A stretch of DNA of 64,000 nt from Alphaproteobacteria bacterium HGW-Alphaproteobacteria-18. Lineage in GTDB: Bacteria > Pseudomonadota > Alphaproteobacteria > Caulobacterales > Hyphomonadaceae. This document shows, piece after piece, positions 20,360 through 28,795 of this stretch (positions within the stretch are counted from its first letter, which is position 1; every line of letters starts with the position of its first letter). The stretch covers positions 124,001 to 188,000 of the forward strand of contig PHEH01000002.1 of NCBI GenBank assembly GCA_002841155.1, given 5' to 3'. The notes below the pieces were generated by a model, which saw only the letters and a list, made by a program, of their open reading frames with translations, did not search any database and was not told the origin of the DNA. A program made the translations under genes and the position numbers.

Positions 20360-20956
20360 ATGGCCCGCCCCAAGCCCGATGAAGCCGCCATCCGCGACCA
20401 GCTCCTCGCCACCGCCGAGAGCCTCCTGTCCTATCACGGCGCCAGCAAGGTGACCGTCACAGAGATCGCGGCAGTCTGCGGCATGTCCCAGTCCAATGCT
20501 TATCGCTATTTCCCGTCCAAGGCGTCCCTGATGGCGGCTCTGGCCGAGCGCTGGTTTGCAGACGTCGAGGCGATGGCAGACGAGATCATCGCGCATGAGG
20601 CAACAGCAAAGGAAAAGCTACGCGAGATTCTGCTCGCAACCTTCCAGCTGAAGCGTACCCGGTTGGAGGCAGACCCCGCCCTATTTACTGCCTACATGGA
20701 GCTTGCTGCGGCCAATGCCTGGGCAGTTGACGCCCACACCGCCACCCGCAATGATAAGATCATCCGGCTGGTACGCGTGCATCTGGCCGAGACCGGCAAC
20801 CGCACGGCCCGCGCCGCGAAGGTCGCGCAGACGCTTCTGGACGCCACGGTCATCATCCGGGATCCCAATCTCATCCTTAAGTATCGGGAAGATTTCAGCG
20901 ACGAGCGCGCAGAGCGCCTCGCCGCCTTTGCCTTGTCGCTTCTGGACGCGCCCTGA
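20360..20956 (+). CDS. TetR-family transcriptional regulator
   Basis: 198 aa from ATG 20360, directly after the methyltransferase-like gene. The N-terminal TetR HTH spans about residues 8-55, with VTVTEIAAVCGMSQSNAYRY and FPSKASLMAALAERW. The C-terminal ligand domain resembles the TetR_C_7-type repressors (LFTAYMELAAANAWAVDAHT). Its inducer and targets cannot be read. Its tight link to the truncated methyltransferase gene suggests that a regulator-enzyme pair was disabled on the enzyme side. Confidence 0.9.
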   Translation: MARPKPDEAAIRDQLLATAESLLSYHGASKVTVTEIAAVCGMSQSNAYRYFPSKASLMAALAERWFADVEAMADEIIAHEATAKEKLREILLATFQLKRTRLEADPALFTAYMELAAANAWAVDAHTATRNDKIIRLVRVHLAETGNRTARAAKVAQTLLDATVIIRDPNLILKYREDFSDERAERLAAFALSLLDAP

Positions 20957-20963
20957 GACTGCC

Positions 20964-22775
20964 TCAGATCTTCGCGCAGGCCGCCTTCAGCCAGTCCTTG
21001 ACCTCGCCGTCGAGCTTGCGGCCGAGCACCTTCACCACGCGCTTGTGATAGTCGTTCACCCATTTGCGCTCCTCTTTGGAGAGCATCTTCACGTCAATGA
21101 GCCCCCTGCTGAGCGGGGCAAAGGTCAGGCACTCAAAGCCGTGCATGGCAATCTCGCCACCCGGAATATCCTCCGTGGGCGTTACATATTGCAGGTTCTC
21201 GATGCGAATGCCGTATTCGCCCGCCTTGTAGAAGCCCGGCTCATTGGAAACGATCATCCCCGGCATCAGCGGCACAGCGTTCCACGGCTTGGCAATCCGG
21301 TGGGGCCCTTCATGCACACCGAGATACACGCCAACGCCGTGTCCGGTGCCGTGCTGATAATCAAGGCCTGCCTGCCACAGGGCGTGGCGCGCCAGAACGT
21401 CAAGATGCGTGCCCGTGGTGCCCGGCGGAAAGCGTACAGCGGCCAGCGCTATATGCCCCTTCAGCACGCGGGTATAATTCGCCCGCATTTCCTCCGTAGG
21501 CTCACCAATGGGAACCGTGCGGGTTACATCCGTTGTCCCGTCCAGATACTGCCCGCCCGAATCGATCAGGAACAGCGAGCCGCGCGCAAGCTTGCGGTCA
21601 GAGGCCGTCGAGACCCGGTAATGAGGCAGCGCGCCATGCGGGCCGGCCCCGGAGATCGACGGGAAAGAAAGGTCCGTCATCGACCCAAGATCTTCGCGGA
21701 AAGCCTCCAGTTTCATGACCGCTTCAATCTCGGTCACCTCGCCGCTCTGCGCCTCAGTGTCCAGCCAGTGGAGGAATTTCGTCAGCGCAATGCCATCGCG
21801 CGCATGGGCCGCCGTCGTACCCTTGATCTCAGCGTCATTCTTGCACGCCCGCGGCAACGCCACCGGGTCGCGCTGACGCAGGATCTTCGCCCCTGCCGAT
21901 TGCAGCTCATCAAAGAACCAGGCAGACGCCACATCCGGATCAAGGCTCACCGTCTTGCCGGAAAGGCCGGTCAGTCCCTCTTCCAACTTGCTCAGCGGAC
22001 GGAGCGTCACCCGGTTGCCCAGATGCCGGCGCAGCGCGCCATCGGTCTTTTCCTCGTCAATGAAGAGCTCCGCCGACCCGTCCGCCTTGAGGATCGCCCG
22101 GCCGAGCGGCAGCGGCGTGCAGCTCACATCCCCGCCCCGGATATTGAACGCCCAGGCCAGCGAGGCCGGTGAGGTCAGCACCGCGGCGTCGGCCCCGTCG
22201 CGGGCGAGCTGCGCGCCGACCGCTGCGAGCTTGTCGTCATGGGCGAGCCCCGCATGCTTCACGCTATGGGGCACAACCTTCGCCATCGGCTGGGACGGGC
22301 GGTCTGTCCAGGCCGCGTCAATCGGATTTTCGGAAACAGCAACCAGTTCAGCCCCGGCCTTCGCCGCCGCCGCCGCCAGCGCGGCCACATCATTCGGGCT
22401 CATCAGGCGCGGATCATACCCCACCTTCTTGCCCGTCAGGCTCTGCTGGGCGAGCCAGCCAAACGCGCCAGGATCAGGAATGCCCACCACCTCGAACAGC
22501 GCCGGGTCAGTCTGGTCGGCTGCCTGCAGCGTGTAGCGCCCGTCGGCAAACAGCACCGCCTTGTCCGCAAACACGAAGGCCGATCCAAACGAGCCGGTAA
22601 ACCCGCTGGCCCAAGCCAGGCGCTCATTGGCGTCGGGCAGGTATTCGTTCTGATACTCGTCGTCATGCGGCACATAGAGGCCATCAAGACCCTGGGCAGT
22701 CAGTTCACGGCGAAGAAGCGGAAGATGGGCCCGGCCGTCCTGCGGCCCACCCTTGATGTCGAATGTCTGTCTCAT
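20964..22775 (-). CDS. M24B Xaa-Pro aminopeptidase
   Basis: 603 aa. This is the long three-domain aminopeptidase P type: two creatinase-like N-terminal domains (DGLYVPHDDEYQNEYLPDAN at the start) and a C-terminal pita-bread metalloprotease domain. Metal ligands are visible in FLIDSGGQYLDGTTDVTRT (two Asp), HGTGHGVGVYLGVHEGP (His), NEPGFYKAGEYGIRIENL (Glu) and the final Glu before the C-terminal FECLTFAPL. It cleaves N-terminal residues before proline. It is convergent with the TetR gene (7-bp gap) and has no signal peptide. Confidence 0.93.
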   Translation of the reverse strand: MRQTFDIKGGPQDGRAHLPLLRRELTAQGLDGLYVPHDDEYQNEYLPDANERLAWASGFTGSFGSAFVFADKAVLFADGRYTLQAADQTDPALFEVVGIPDPGAFGWLAQQSLTGKKVGYDPRLMSPNDVAALAAAAAKAGAELVAVSENPIDAAWTDRPSQPMAKVVPHSVKHAGLAHDDKLAAVGAQLARDGADAAVLTSPASLAWAFNIRGGDVSCTPLPLGRAILKADGSAELFIDEEKTDGALRRHLGNRVTLRPLSKLEEGLTGLSGKTVSLDPDVASAWFFDELQSAGAKILRQRDPVALPRACKNDAEIKGTTAAHARDGIALTKFLHWLDTEAQSGEVTEIEAVMKLEAFREDLGSMTDLSFPSISGAGPHGALPHYRVSTASDRKLARGSLFLIDSGGQYLDGTTDVTRTVPIGEPTEEMRANYTRVLKGHIALAAVRFPPGTTGTHLDVLARHALWQAGLDYQHGTGHGVGVYLGVHEGPHRIAKPWNAVPLMPGMIVSNEPGFYKAGEYGIRIENLQYVTPTEDIPGGEIAMHGFECLTFAPLSRGLIDVKMLSKEERKWVNDYHKRVVKVLGRKLDGEVKDWLKAACAKI

Positions 22776-22923
22776 GCCCCATCATAGCGCCATCTTGCGG
22801 CGCCGGGAAGCAAGTGAGCTATGCAAATTTACATGCAAAAACGTCACATTCCATACTGTTTTGTTTAGCTCGCACCCTATATAGGCCGCACACAAACATT
22901 GCTGCGCCGCAGCAAAATGATAA

Positions 22924-22939
22924 TTAACAAGGCATTAAC
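22924..22939 (+). promoter_or_regulatory. CtrA-type box before a small ORF
   Basis: TTAACAAGGCATTAAC is a perfect TTAA-N7-TTAA with the extra C. It ends 1 base before the ATG of the 60-aa gene, so binding would block rather than start transcription of it, unless the gene starts elsewhere. Confidence 0.4.
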
Positions 22940-22940
22940 A

Positions 22941-23123
22941 ATGAAAACCGAAATCAACCTCTCGCCCGCCGCCGATATGGTGATCGAGAGCGTCCTGCGC
23001 CCGGCAATGGACACGCCCGCCCCCCGCGCCGCGACCCAGGTAACAGCCCGCGCGGCCCTCGTCCGCCTCAACATCCTGGCCCGCCGCCAGGAACGCTGGG
23101 ATCGCCGCGCCGCCCGCGCCTGA
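22941..23123 (+). CDS. Small hypothetical protein, 60 aa
   Basis: The ORF from ATG 22941 encodes a basic, helical peptide (MKTEINLSPAADMVIESVLR ... ending RRQERWDRRAARA). I do not recognise a family. An alternative in-frame ATG at 22917 would add 8 residues. Neither start has a good ribosome site, but codon use resembles the neighbours. A TATATA element about 70 bp upstream could be the -10. It is followed by REP-like sequence. Confidence 0.45.
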   Translation: MKTEINLSPAADMVIESVLRPAMDTPAPRAATQVTARAALVRLNILARRQERWDRRAARA

Positions 23124-23132
23124 TCCTTTCTC

Positions 23133-23270
23133 TATTCTACTGCCTGCCCGCACCCCATCCGGAAAGGCAGCTGAAGATCGCCCGGCCAAGCGTACCCTCC
23201 CTCCCCCAACGCCCCGGCGCGATCCCCTCCCCGCCCATCCCCTTCCCGGGATGGGCCGGAGGGTAAATCT
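23133..23270. repeat. REP-like palindromic sequence
   Basis: Pyrimidine-rich sequence with a perfect 9-bp hairpin GCCCATCCC / GGGATGGGC at 23233-23256, flanked by CCCTCCC and GGAGGG tracts. It resembles the element at 2949-3140 in composition and lies between the 60-aa gene and prmA. Confidence 0.45.
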
Positions 23271-23293
23271 CCCTACAAAACGCAGACTGAAGC

Positions 23294-24151
23294 TCACCCC
23301 TTCTTCCGGAACACCAGCGTCGACCAGCCGTCGCGCTTGATGCGTTTCTGGAAGAGCAGGTTATGCCCCTCATAGGCGGCGCGCACCGGCGCGGCCTGAT
23401 GGTGGAGCAGGCCTGACAGGATAATGGTCGCGCCCGGCGCCGAGAGCTGTTCGATCTCCCCGGCCAGCCCGATCAGCGGCTTCATCAGGATATTGGCAAA
23501 CACCGTATCATACGGCCCCGCCTGCCGGATCGCCGGATTGTTCGCCCCGCGCACATGATGCACGAAGAAGCGGCTGACATGGTTCTTCTTCGCGTTCTCG
23601 CGCGCCACGAACACCGAGTCCCGGTCGATGTCAGTGCCCGACGCCATCTCCGCGCCCACTTTCAGCGCCGCAATCGCCAGCACGCCTGATCCGGTACCAA
23701 GGTCGAGCACACGGCCCGGCTTGCGGTAGCGCCGCGCTTCGGCAAGTGCCAGCAGGCAGCCGAGCGTCGTGCCATGATGGCCCGTGCCAAAGGCAGGCCC
23801 GGCCTCGATCAGCACAGAGATCTTCCCCGGCGAGGACGCGGTCAGCGCATGGCTACCCGCCACCACGAACGGCCCGGCATTGACCGGGGGCAGGCCTTCC
23901 AGCGACATCGTCACCCAGTCACGCTCGACAATCTCTTCGATCCGCGCGGTCAGCTCCGGGGCTGCCTCCTCGATGAGGGCGACGCATTCCTCTGCCTCCT
24001 CCATCGTCTCGGTGAAGGCGTCGAGCCGCCAGGCCCCGCGCGCATCTTCCTTGGCATCAACTGCGCCTGCCGGCGAAGGGTCCGCCCAGGCCAACGCGTC
24101 CCATGCCGTTTCCACTGGCCCCCGCGGGCCTTTTGCCGTGATCTGATACAT
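23294..24151 (-). CDS. prmA: Ribosomal protein L11 methyltransferase PrmA
   Basis: 285 aa from ATG 24151 (MYQITAKGPRGPVETAWDAL). PrmA trimethylates ribosomal protein L11 using S-adenosylmethionine. The N-terminal substrate domain is followed by VLIEAGPAFGTGHHGTTLGC, the SAM motif VLDLGTGSGVLAIAALKVGA, TDIDRDSVFVARENAKKN and the catalytic-loop VFANILMKPLIGLAGEI. Length is normal. It ends in Lys-Lys-Gly close to the REP-like element. It is transcribed away from the divergent PRC-barrel gene. Confidence 0.92.
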   Translation of the reverse strand: MYQITAKGPRGPVETAWDALAWADPSPAGAVDAKEDARGAWRLDAFTETMEEAEECVALIEEAAPELTARIEEIVERDWVTMSLEGLPPVNAGPFVVAGSHALTASSPGKISVLIEAGPAFGTGHHGTTLGCLLALAEARRYRKPGRVLDLGTGSGVLAIAALKVGAEMASGTDIDRDSVFVARENAKKNHVSRFFVHHVRGANNPAIRQAGPYDTVFANILMKPLIGLAGEIEQLSAPGATIILSGLLHHQAAPVRAAYEGHNLLFQKRIKRDGWSTLVFRKKG

Positions 24152-24304
24152 GGCGGCGCGCTTAGCAGGCTGCCTCGCGAATGGGAAGCGGGCACACGAT
24201 GCCGGGGCCACGCCCAAGCCGCCCCCCCGCCTAACAATATTTAACACAACCTATCGGTGAGCCCCGCGTTGATCCGGTACACAGCAACATAAGAGGAGGC
24301 ATAC

Positions 24305-24670
24305 ATGCCAACCCCTACCGGACACACCACAGCCATTCCCGCCAGCCGGACCATCGGCACATCCGTCTACAACACCGCCGGCGACAAGATCGGCAAGGTC
24401 GAAGACGTGATGCTGGACAAGATGGACAATTCCATCCTCTACGCCGTTGTCGGCTTTGGCGGCTTCTTGGGCATGGGTGAGAAGTATCACCCCGTCCCCT
24501 GGTCGACCCTCGACTACAGCAAGGACAAGGACGGCTATATCGTGCCGTTCACCAAGGAGCAGCTTGAGAAAGCCCCGGCCGATTCCATCGACCAGCTGAC
24601 CAAGAATGATGGGCACGCCGCACGCGACGCCGCCTATACATACTATAAGGTCCAGCCCTACTGGCTCTAA
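24305..24670 (+). CDS. PRC-barrel domain protein
   Basis: 121 aa. The ribosome site AGAGGAGG stands 6 bases before ATG. A single PRC-barrel fills the first 85 residues: ASRTIGTSVYNTAGDKIGKV and EDVMLDKMDNSILYAVVGFG, then LGMGEKYHPVPWSTLDY. Similar proteins are common in alphaproteobacteria and often belong to the general stress response. No EcfG-type promoter was seen here. It has no signal peptide. Binding partner unknown. Confidence 0.88.
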   Translation: MPTPTGHTTAIPASRTIGTSVYNTAGDKIGKVEDVMLDKMDNSILYAVVGFGGFLGMGEKYHPVPWSTLDYSKDKDGYIVPFTKEQLEKAPADSIDQLTKNDGHAARDAAYTYYKVQPYWL

Positions 24671-24727
24671 TCCCCGGCCAGAAGAACTGGATTGAGGGCG
24701 GTGGCTTCGGCCGCCGCCTTTCCTTTT

Positions 24728-24750
24728 TGGGCCTGTTTGGGCCTGTTTGA
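24728..24750. repeat. Short 10-bp repeat upstream of the TM2 gene (array F)
   Basis: Two exact copies of the decamer GGGCCTGTTT in tandem, followed by a degenerate third unit GAGCAGGCAG. The period matches the TGTCC arrays but the sequence differs, so a relation is uncertain. Confidence 0.4.
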
Positions 24751-24856
24751 GCAGGCAGCCTGCCTCAGGAACTTGTCGTTTTTCGATAAATATTACTGGA
24801 ACCCGCCCGGCGTCTTCCTATATGATTATCTGCAAGACAGCCTGAGGAGGCCCAAG

Positions 24857-25150
24857 ATGACCTTCACCACCCAAGACATGATCCTGATCGAGCAGCGCGC
24901 TGCCAATGAAAAGAAGAGCGCCGGCGCCGCCTATCTGCTCTGGTTCTTCCTCGGCTGGATTTCCGCGCACCGGTTCTATCTCGGCAAGCCGGTCACGGCG
25001 GTCTTGCAGATCATCAGCTACTTCTTCCTCATCGGTTTCGTCTGGTGGGTTGTCGATATCTTCCTCATCCCGGCGATCATCGACCAGAAGATGGAAGCCG
25101 CCCGCGCCGAAGCGGCCCAATCCCTCCGCCGCCGGCCCTACGCCTACTGA
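24857..25150 (+). CDS. TM2-domain membrane protein
   Basis: 97 aa. ATG 24857 follows GAGGAGG. The TM2 domain occupies about residues 20-80: AAYLLWFFLGWISAHRFYLG, then VTAVLQIISYFFLIGFVWWV and a VDIFLIP turn. The Asp-Phe-Leu-like DRF position reads AHRFYLGK, as usual. TM2 proteins have two membrane helices joined by a short loop; their bacterial role is unknown. The C-terminus is a short basic tail. A hairpin terminator lies 41 bp downstream. Confidence 0.88.
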   Translation: MTFTTQDMILIEQRAANEKKSAGAAYLLWFFLGWISAHRFYLGKPVTAVLQIISYFFLIGFVWWVVDIFLIPAIIDQKMEAARAEAAQSLRRRPYAY

Positions 25151-25191
25151 GCCTCAAGAGGGCAGGCGCCCCTCCTCCCAGCCCTGCCCCG

Positions 25192-25222
25192 CCCCGGAGC
25201 CCCGCTCCGGGGTTTTGCGTTT
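25192..25222 (+). terminator. Terminator after the TM2 gene
   Basis: A perfect 8-bp stem CCCCGGAG / CTCCGGGG followed by TTTTGCGTTTT. Confidence 0.8.
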
Positions 25223-25339
25223 TAGGTGTCTGTGCAAATCCGGCCCCAGCCCCCTGCGCGAGCAATTGACGCGGGCGGCGCGCGCGCCGACAGTCTGCGC
25301 CATAAGATACGCTGCTCTGCGCCGCCTGGGAGGGCTCAG

Positions 25340-26134
25340 ATGTCACCTTCGGGCCACCTCTCCGCGATAGCGGGCGCCTATGCATGGCACCGGGCCCTCG
25401 GCAATGAGTGTATCCAGAGCGATCACTGCCAACTGGTGATAGATCGCCAACACCCTTCCGTCTGGTCATCCAACCACGTCTCTCGCGTGCGCGCCGAGAC
25501 CGAGACGGAAATACACGCTGTGTTCGAAGCGATGGACCAGGCTTTCGGTCATTGCCGGCATCGGTTTGTGAGCAGCGATTGCTTCACGCCGCCCCAGTTC
25601 CTGGCGCATCTAGCGCTGCGTGATTATCGGGAGCTCACCCCGACCCTGCAAATGGTACTTCCGGGCGACCTGGCGCCGGTCAATGCTCCTCGGCTGAATT
25701 TGCGTCAGGTCGAACAAGATCGGGACTGGGAGATCATAGGTCAACTCGTCCAAGCCGACCATGACGAGGGCGCGCGAACTAATCACGCGATCCTTGCCGG
25801 CGAGGTGAGCCGCGGTATCGTTGAAGGCTTCAAGAAAAAGATTGGTCCGTGCACCCTCTACCTGGCCAGCATCGACGGCATCGAGTGCGCATACGGCATG
25901 GCGGTTCGTTGTCCGGGCGGCCTGGGCATGGTGGAAGACCTCTACACGCTTCCCGCCTATCGGAACCGCGGCGTCGCATCAGCCATCATCAGGCATTGCG
26001 TGGATGCTCTGCGCCGGCACGGACACGAAACTGTGTTCCTGGGCGCGCACATATCGGAGCGCCCCAAATATTTATATTACAGGCTCGGCTTCAAACCGCT
26101 GATGCTCACGCGGGAATTCGTATTGGAACGATAG
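25340..26134 (+). CDS. GNAT-family N-acetyltransferase
   Basis: 264 aa from ATG 25340 (GGGAGG 6 bases upstream). The N-terminal half (about 1-125) is a degenerate acyltransferase-like lobe. The C-terminal half is a recognisable GNAT fold with MVEDLYTLPAYRNRGVASAI, whose R-N-R-G-V-A is the acetyl-CoA pyrophosphate loop, and FLGAHISERPKYLYYRLGFK at the end. The acceptor substrate is unknown. GC and codon use are slightly lower than in neighbouring genes. Confidence 0.85.
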   Translation: MSPSGHLSAIAGAYAWHRALGNECIQSDHCQLVIDRQHPSVWSSNHVSRVRAETETEIHAVFEAMDQAFGHCRHRFVSSDCFTPPQFLAHLALRDYRELTPTLQMVLPGDLAPVNAPRLNLRQVEQDRDWEIIGQLVQADHDEGARTNHAILAGEVSRGIVEGFKKKIGPCTLYLASIDGIECAYGMAVRCPGGLGMVEDLYTLPAYRNRGVASAIIRHCVDALRRHGHETVFLGAHISERPKYLYYRLGFKPLMLTREFVLER

Positions 26135-26182
26135 CGCCCCCGGCAATTGACGGGCGCCCCCGGCTGGATGACAGTCGCGTCC

Positions 26183-27109
26183 ATGAAACGCGCGCTCTTT
26201 GCCTCCGCCGCCCTTTTGTGGGCCGCTTGTGTCATGTCCGGTCCGGGCGTGTCCGAAACTGTCCCGGAAGTGTCTCCGCCTGTCTCTGGCTGGCGCGCGG
26301 TGAACCCGGAAAACCTCGTTCTTGTCACGCTGCAGACCGGAACTGTCGCCATCGAGCTCTACCCTGAGGCCGCCCCCGCCCATGCCGCCCAGATCCGCGA
26401 GGCTGTCCGCGAAGGCTTCTATGACGGGGAATATTTCTACCGCGTCGTCGAAGGCCATGTCGCCCAGGCCGGCCGGGAGTTTGACATGGCCATCGCCGCC
26501 TGGCCCACTCTGCCCTTTGAAGCCGAACGGGAAATCCCCGAAGAGGGCTTTGCCCCCCAGGGCAATCCCGACCTCTACGCGGCCGAAGTCGGCCATCGCG
26601 ATGGCTTCCCCGTTGGCCGCGAGGGCGGCAAGGAATGGCTGCTCAACTGCCCCGGCGCCCTCGGCATGGCCCGCGACAATGACCCGGCCAGCGGCTCCAC
26701 CGAAATCTTCATCCCCCTCCAGCCAAGGCGCTATCTGGACCGCAACTACACCGTCTTTGGCCGGGTGATCGACGGCATGGAGTTCGTCCACCGCCTGCCC
26801 CGTGTTGATCCGTCTACAGAAGAAGAAATGAACGCTATCTTCGGGGAAGACACCAAGCTCGCCCACCAGATCAGCCAGTATCGCCGCTCGAAACTCGCCG
26901 AGAACCAGATTCTCTCTGCCCGCATGGCCGCAGACATCCCGGTGGAAGACCGCCCGGCCTATGACGTGATGGTGACGCCCTCTGCCGAATGGGAAACGCT
27001 GAAAGAGTCCAAGCGCGACTATACGGGCATCCCCGCCCTCGTCTCGCTTCCGCCCAAGGTGCTGGACGTCTGCGCCCTGCCCGTCCCCGCCCGGCGTGTG
27101 GGCGAGTGA
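26183..27109 (+). CDS. Exported cyclophilin-type peptidyl-prolyl isomerase
   Basis: 308 aa. ATG 26183 gives a signal peptide (MKRALFASAALLWAACVMSG); two earlier in-frame ATGs lie within 36 bp. The cyclophilin-like domain runs from VLVTLQTGTVAIELYPEAAP through FYDGEYFYRVVEGHVAQAG to SGSTEIFIPLQPRRYLDRNY and TVFGRVIDGMEFVHRL, with an insertion around residues 115-160. It probably assists folding in the periplasm. Residues 16-36, between signal and domain, are encoded by a 10-bp phased TGTC array (26230-26290), so a repeat array has become part of the protein. Confidence 0.87.
   Translation: MKRALFASAALLWAACVMSGPGVSETVPEVSPPVSGWRAVNPENLVLVTLQTGTVAIELYPEAAPAHAAQIREAVREGFYDGEYFYRVVEGHVAQAGREFDMAIAAWPTLPFEAEREIPEEGFAPQGNPDLYAAEVGHRDGFPVGREGGKEWLLNCPGALGMARDNDPASGSTEIFIPLQPRRYLDRNYTVFGRVIDGMEFVHRLPRVDPSTEEEMNAIFGEDTKLAHQISQYRRSKLAENQILSARMAADIPVEDRPAYDVMVTPSAEWETLKESKRDYTGIPALVSLPPKVLDVCALPVPARRVGE
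26230..26290. repeat. 10-bp phased TGTC array inside a coding sequence (array D)
   Basis: TGTC-type units begin at 26230, 26250, 26260, 26271 and 26281, with a GTCC at 26241 filling the gap; for example TGTCCGAAAC, TGTCCCGGAAG, TGTCTCCGCC and TGTCTCTGGC. It encodes the linker after the signal peptide (SGPGVSETVPEVSPPVSG). Confidence 0.75.
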
Positions 27110-27363
27110 CGCCGTATTGGGCACCTCCCCGGCCACCGCCAACCTTACGCAATTATAATCTGCCCCGAATCCATCGCGAAACAGAGCACTAGCCGCGCCC
27201 TGGCCGCCCGCGCCGGAAAGCCGGCCCACTCGCGCCTTGCCAGCTTCCGCCGCCCATAGTTTCGTTTGATCTCGGGAGCCTAGGACACGCCAGTCCGGGC
27301 AAGGCAGAGTGTGTGCCTGGGGGCGGCGCCCGAACGGGCGACAAGAGGCAGGGCTGCGTGGGA

Positions 27364-28653
27364 ATGGCGTTTGAAGGAAAGACACAAGGACCGGAGAAAT
27401 CCTCCGAGCCTGAAAGCAAGACACAGACCGGGCGGCGCTGCTTCGTCATCCTGCCCTATCCGGCCAGCGATGAAGAAGGCCAGGCGCCAGACTTTGACGC
27501 GGTCTTCGAGGAACTGATCCGCCCCGTCATCGAGGATCTCAACCTCGACATCATCCGCGCCGACCGGGTCAGCCGCTCCGGCCTCATCCACAAGGAGATG
27601 ATCGAAAACCTGCTGGAAGCCGATGTCGTGATTGCCGACGTTACGCTCGGCTCGCCTGACGTGTTCTTCGAGCTTGGCATCCGCCAGACCGCCCGGCGTG
27701 CAGGCACCGTCATTCTGCGCCATGCCCGCTCGACGGCGCCCTTCTCCATCTCCGGCATGCGCGCGGTAGACTATGAGCTTGAAGCACGTGGGGGCATTTC
27801 CCGCCAGCAGGTGATCGAGGATTGCCGCACCCTTCTGCGCACCCATGTCCGCAACAGCCTCGACAATCCGAGTACGGACAGCCTTGTCCACACGCTGATG
27901 CCCGGCATGGAAGTCTCCCTGCCCGGCCGCATCATCCCGGAGCGGCGCTATATCTCCTACCGCGTCGGCCCGCAGGGGCCAAAGCCTTCCAAGCTGATCG
28001 AGCTTGTAACCGGCGACCTTGCCGACATTGACGACATTGATGTCTGGGTGAACCCGGAAAACACGCGGATGGAATTCGGCCGTTTCCATGAGGCGTCGGT
28101 CTCCGCCGCCATCCGCTATCTCGGCAGCCGGCGCGACCGGCATGGCTTTGTGCGCGACGATATGATCGCCCGCCTCCTGGCCCAGCGCGCGGGCGGGCAC
28201 CAGCTGCGTACCGGGGTTGAGCCGGCCACCGCCCTCCTCACCGAGCCCGGCATGCTGAAGAAAACCCACAAGGTCCGCCTCCTTGTCCACACCGCCGCCT
28301 ATCAGGGCGAGCCGGGGCGCGGTTACCGCCTCATCGGCGCCTACCGCAAATGCGTCAGCAACGCGCTGGCCGCCATCGACACCGAAAACAGGCGCTTCGG
28401 TATGAGCCAGAAACGCGCGCTGAAATCGGTGCTGATCCCCCTTTTCGGCACGCGCAGCGGCGGGGAAAGCCCGCATGAACGCGCGCAGGGCCTGATCCAG
28501 ACCGCCCAGCAATACCTGCTCAACTGGCCCGACTCCAGGATCGAACGCGCCGTCTTCCTCTGCCACACCCAGGCCGACCTCGAACTCGGCCAGGCCGCGC
28601 TCTACCGCCTCGGCCTGCGCGCTGTTTCGGTGCCGAGGGGCGGGCGGGCCTAG
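27364..28653 (+). CDS. Deoxyribosyltransferase/TIR-like domain fused to a macro-like domain
   Basis: 429 aa from ATG 27364 (GTGGGA upstream). Residues about 25-140 form a Rossmann-like domain with CFVILPY, LIHKEMIENLLEADVVIADV and SPDVFFELGIRQTARRAGTV. This is the pattern of nucleoside 2-deoxyribosyltransferase and TIR-like proteins, with Glu103 in FFELG as the likely catalytic residue. Residues about 210-420 resemble a macro domain: LIELVTGDLADIDDIDVWVN then PENT (canonical GD and VNxxN), and VLIPLFGTRSGGESP for the glycine loop. I infer NAD- or ADP-ribose-related chemistry. There is no signal peptide. It stands alone between the cyclophilin and nrdB genes. The macro call is less certain than the first domain. 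Confidence 0.7.
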   Translation: MAFEGKTQGPEKSSEPESKTQTGRRCFVILPYPASDEEGQAPDFDAVFEELIRPVIEDLNLDIIRADRVSRSGLIHKEMIENLLEADVVIADVTLGSPDVFFELGIRQTARRAGTVILRHARSTAPFSISGMRAVDYELEARGGISRQQVIEDCRTLLRTHVRNSLDNPSTDSLVHTLMPGMEVSLPGRIIPERRYISYRVGPQGPKPSKLIELVTGDLADIDDIDVWVNPENTRMEFGRFHEASVSAAIRYLGSRRDRHGFVRDDMIARLLAQRAGGHQLRTGVEPATALLTEPGMLKKTHKVRLLVHTAAYQGEPGRGYRLIGAYRKCVSNALAAIDTENRRFGMSQKRALKSVLIPLFGTRSGGESPHERAQGLIQTAQQYLLNWPDSRIERAVFLCHTQADLELGQAALYRLGLRAVSVPRGGRA

Positions 28654-28715
28654 GTTTCCTGTGAGTTTACGCCGCTGCGGCGATATACACATCTTGCGAT
28701 GTTTACCTATTTAAA

Positions 28716-28731
28716 ACACTATATGTGGTGT
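28716..28731 (+). promoter_or_regulatory. NrdR-type box upstream of nrdB
   Basis: ACACTATATGTGGTGT closely fits the NrdR box (ACACWATATWTWGTGT style). It is 65 bp before the nrdB start. A second, poorer palindrome ACACATCTTGCGATGT lies at 28687-28702. Confidence 0.6.
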
Positions 28732-28795
28732 GTTGTATGTCCCGAAGGTCAGATTCGCTGATCGCCGCAGACGCTAGAATGATGGAGCCCGAACC

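Noticed and set aside
27290..27363. Structured leader before the macro-domain fusion gene as a riboswitch
   Set aside because: There are small hairpins such as GCGCCCGAACGGGCG, but I cannot match any known riboswitch or RNA family.
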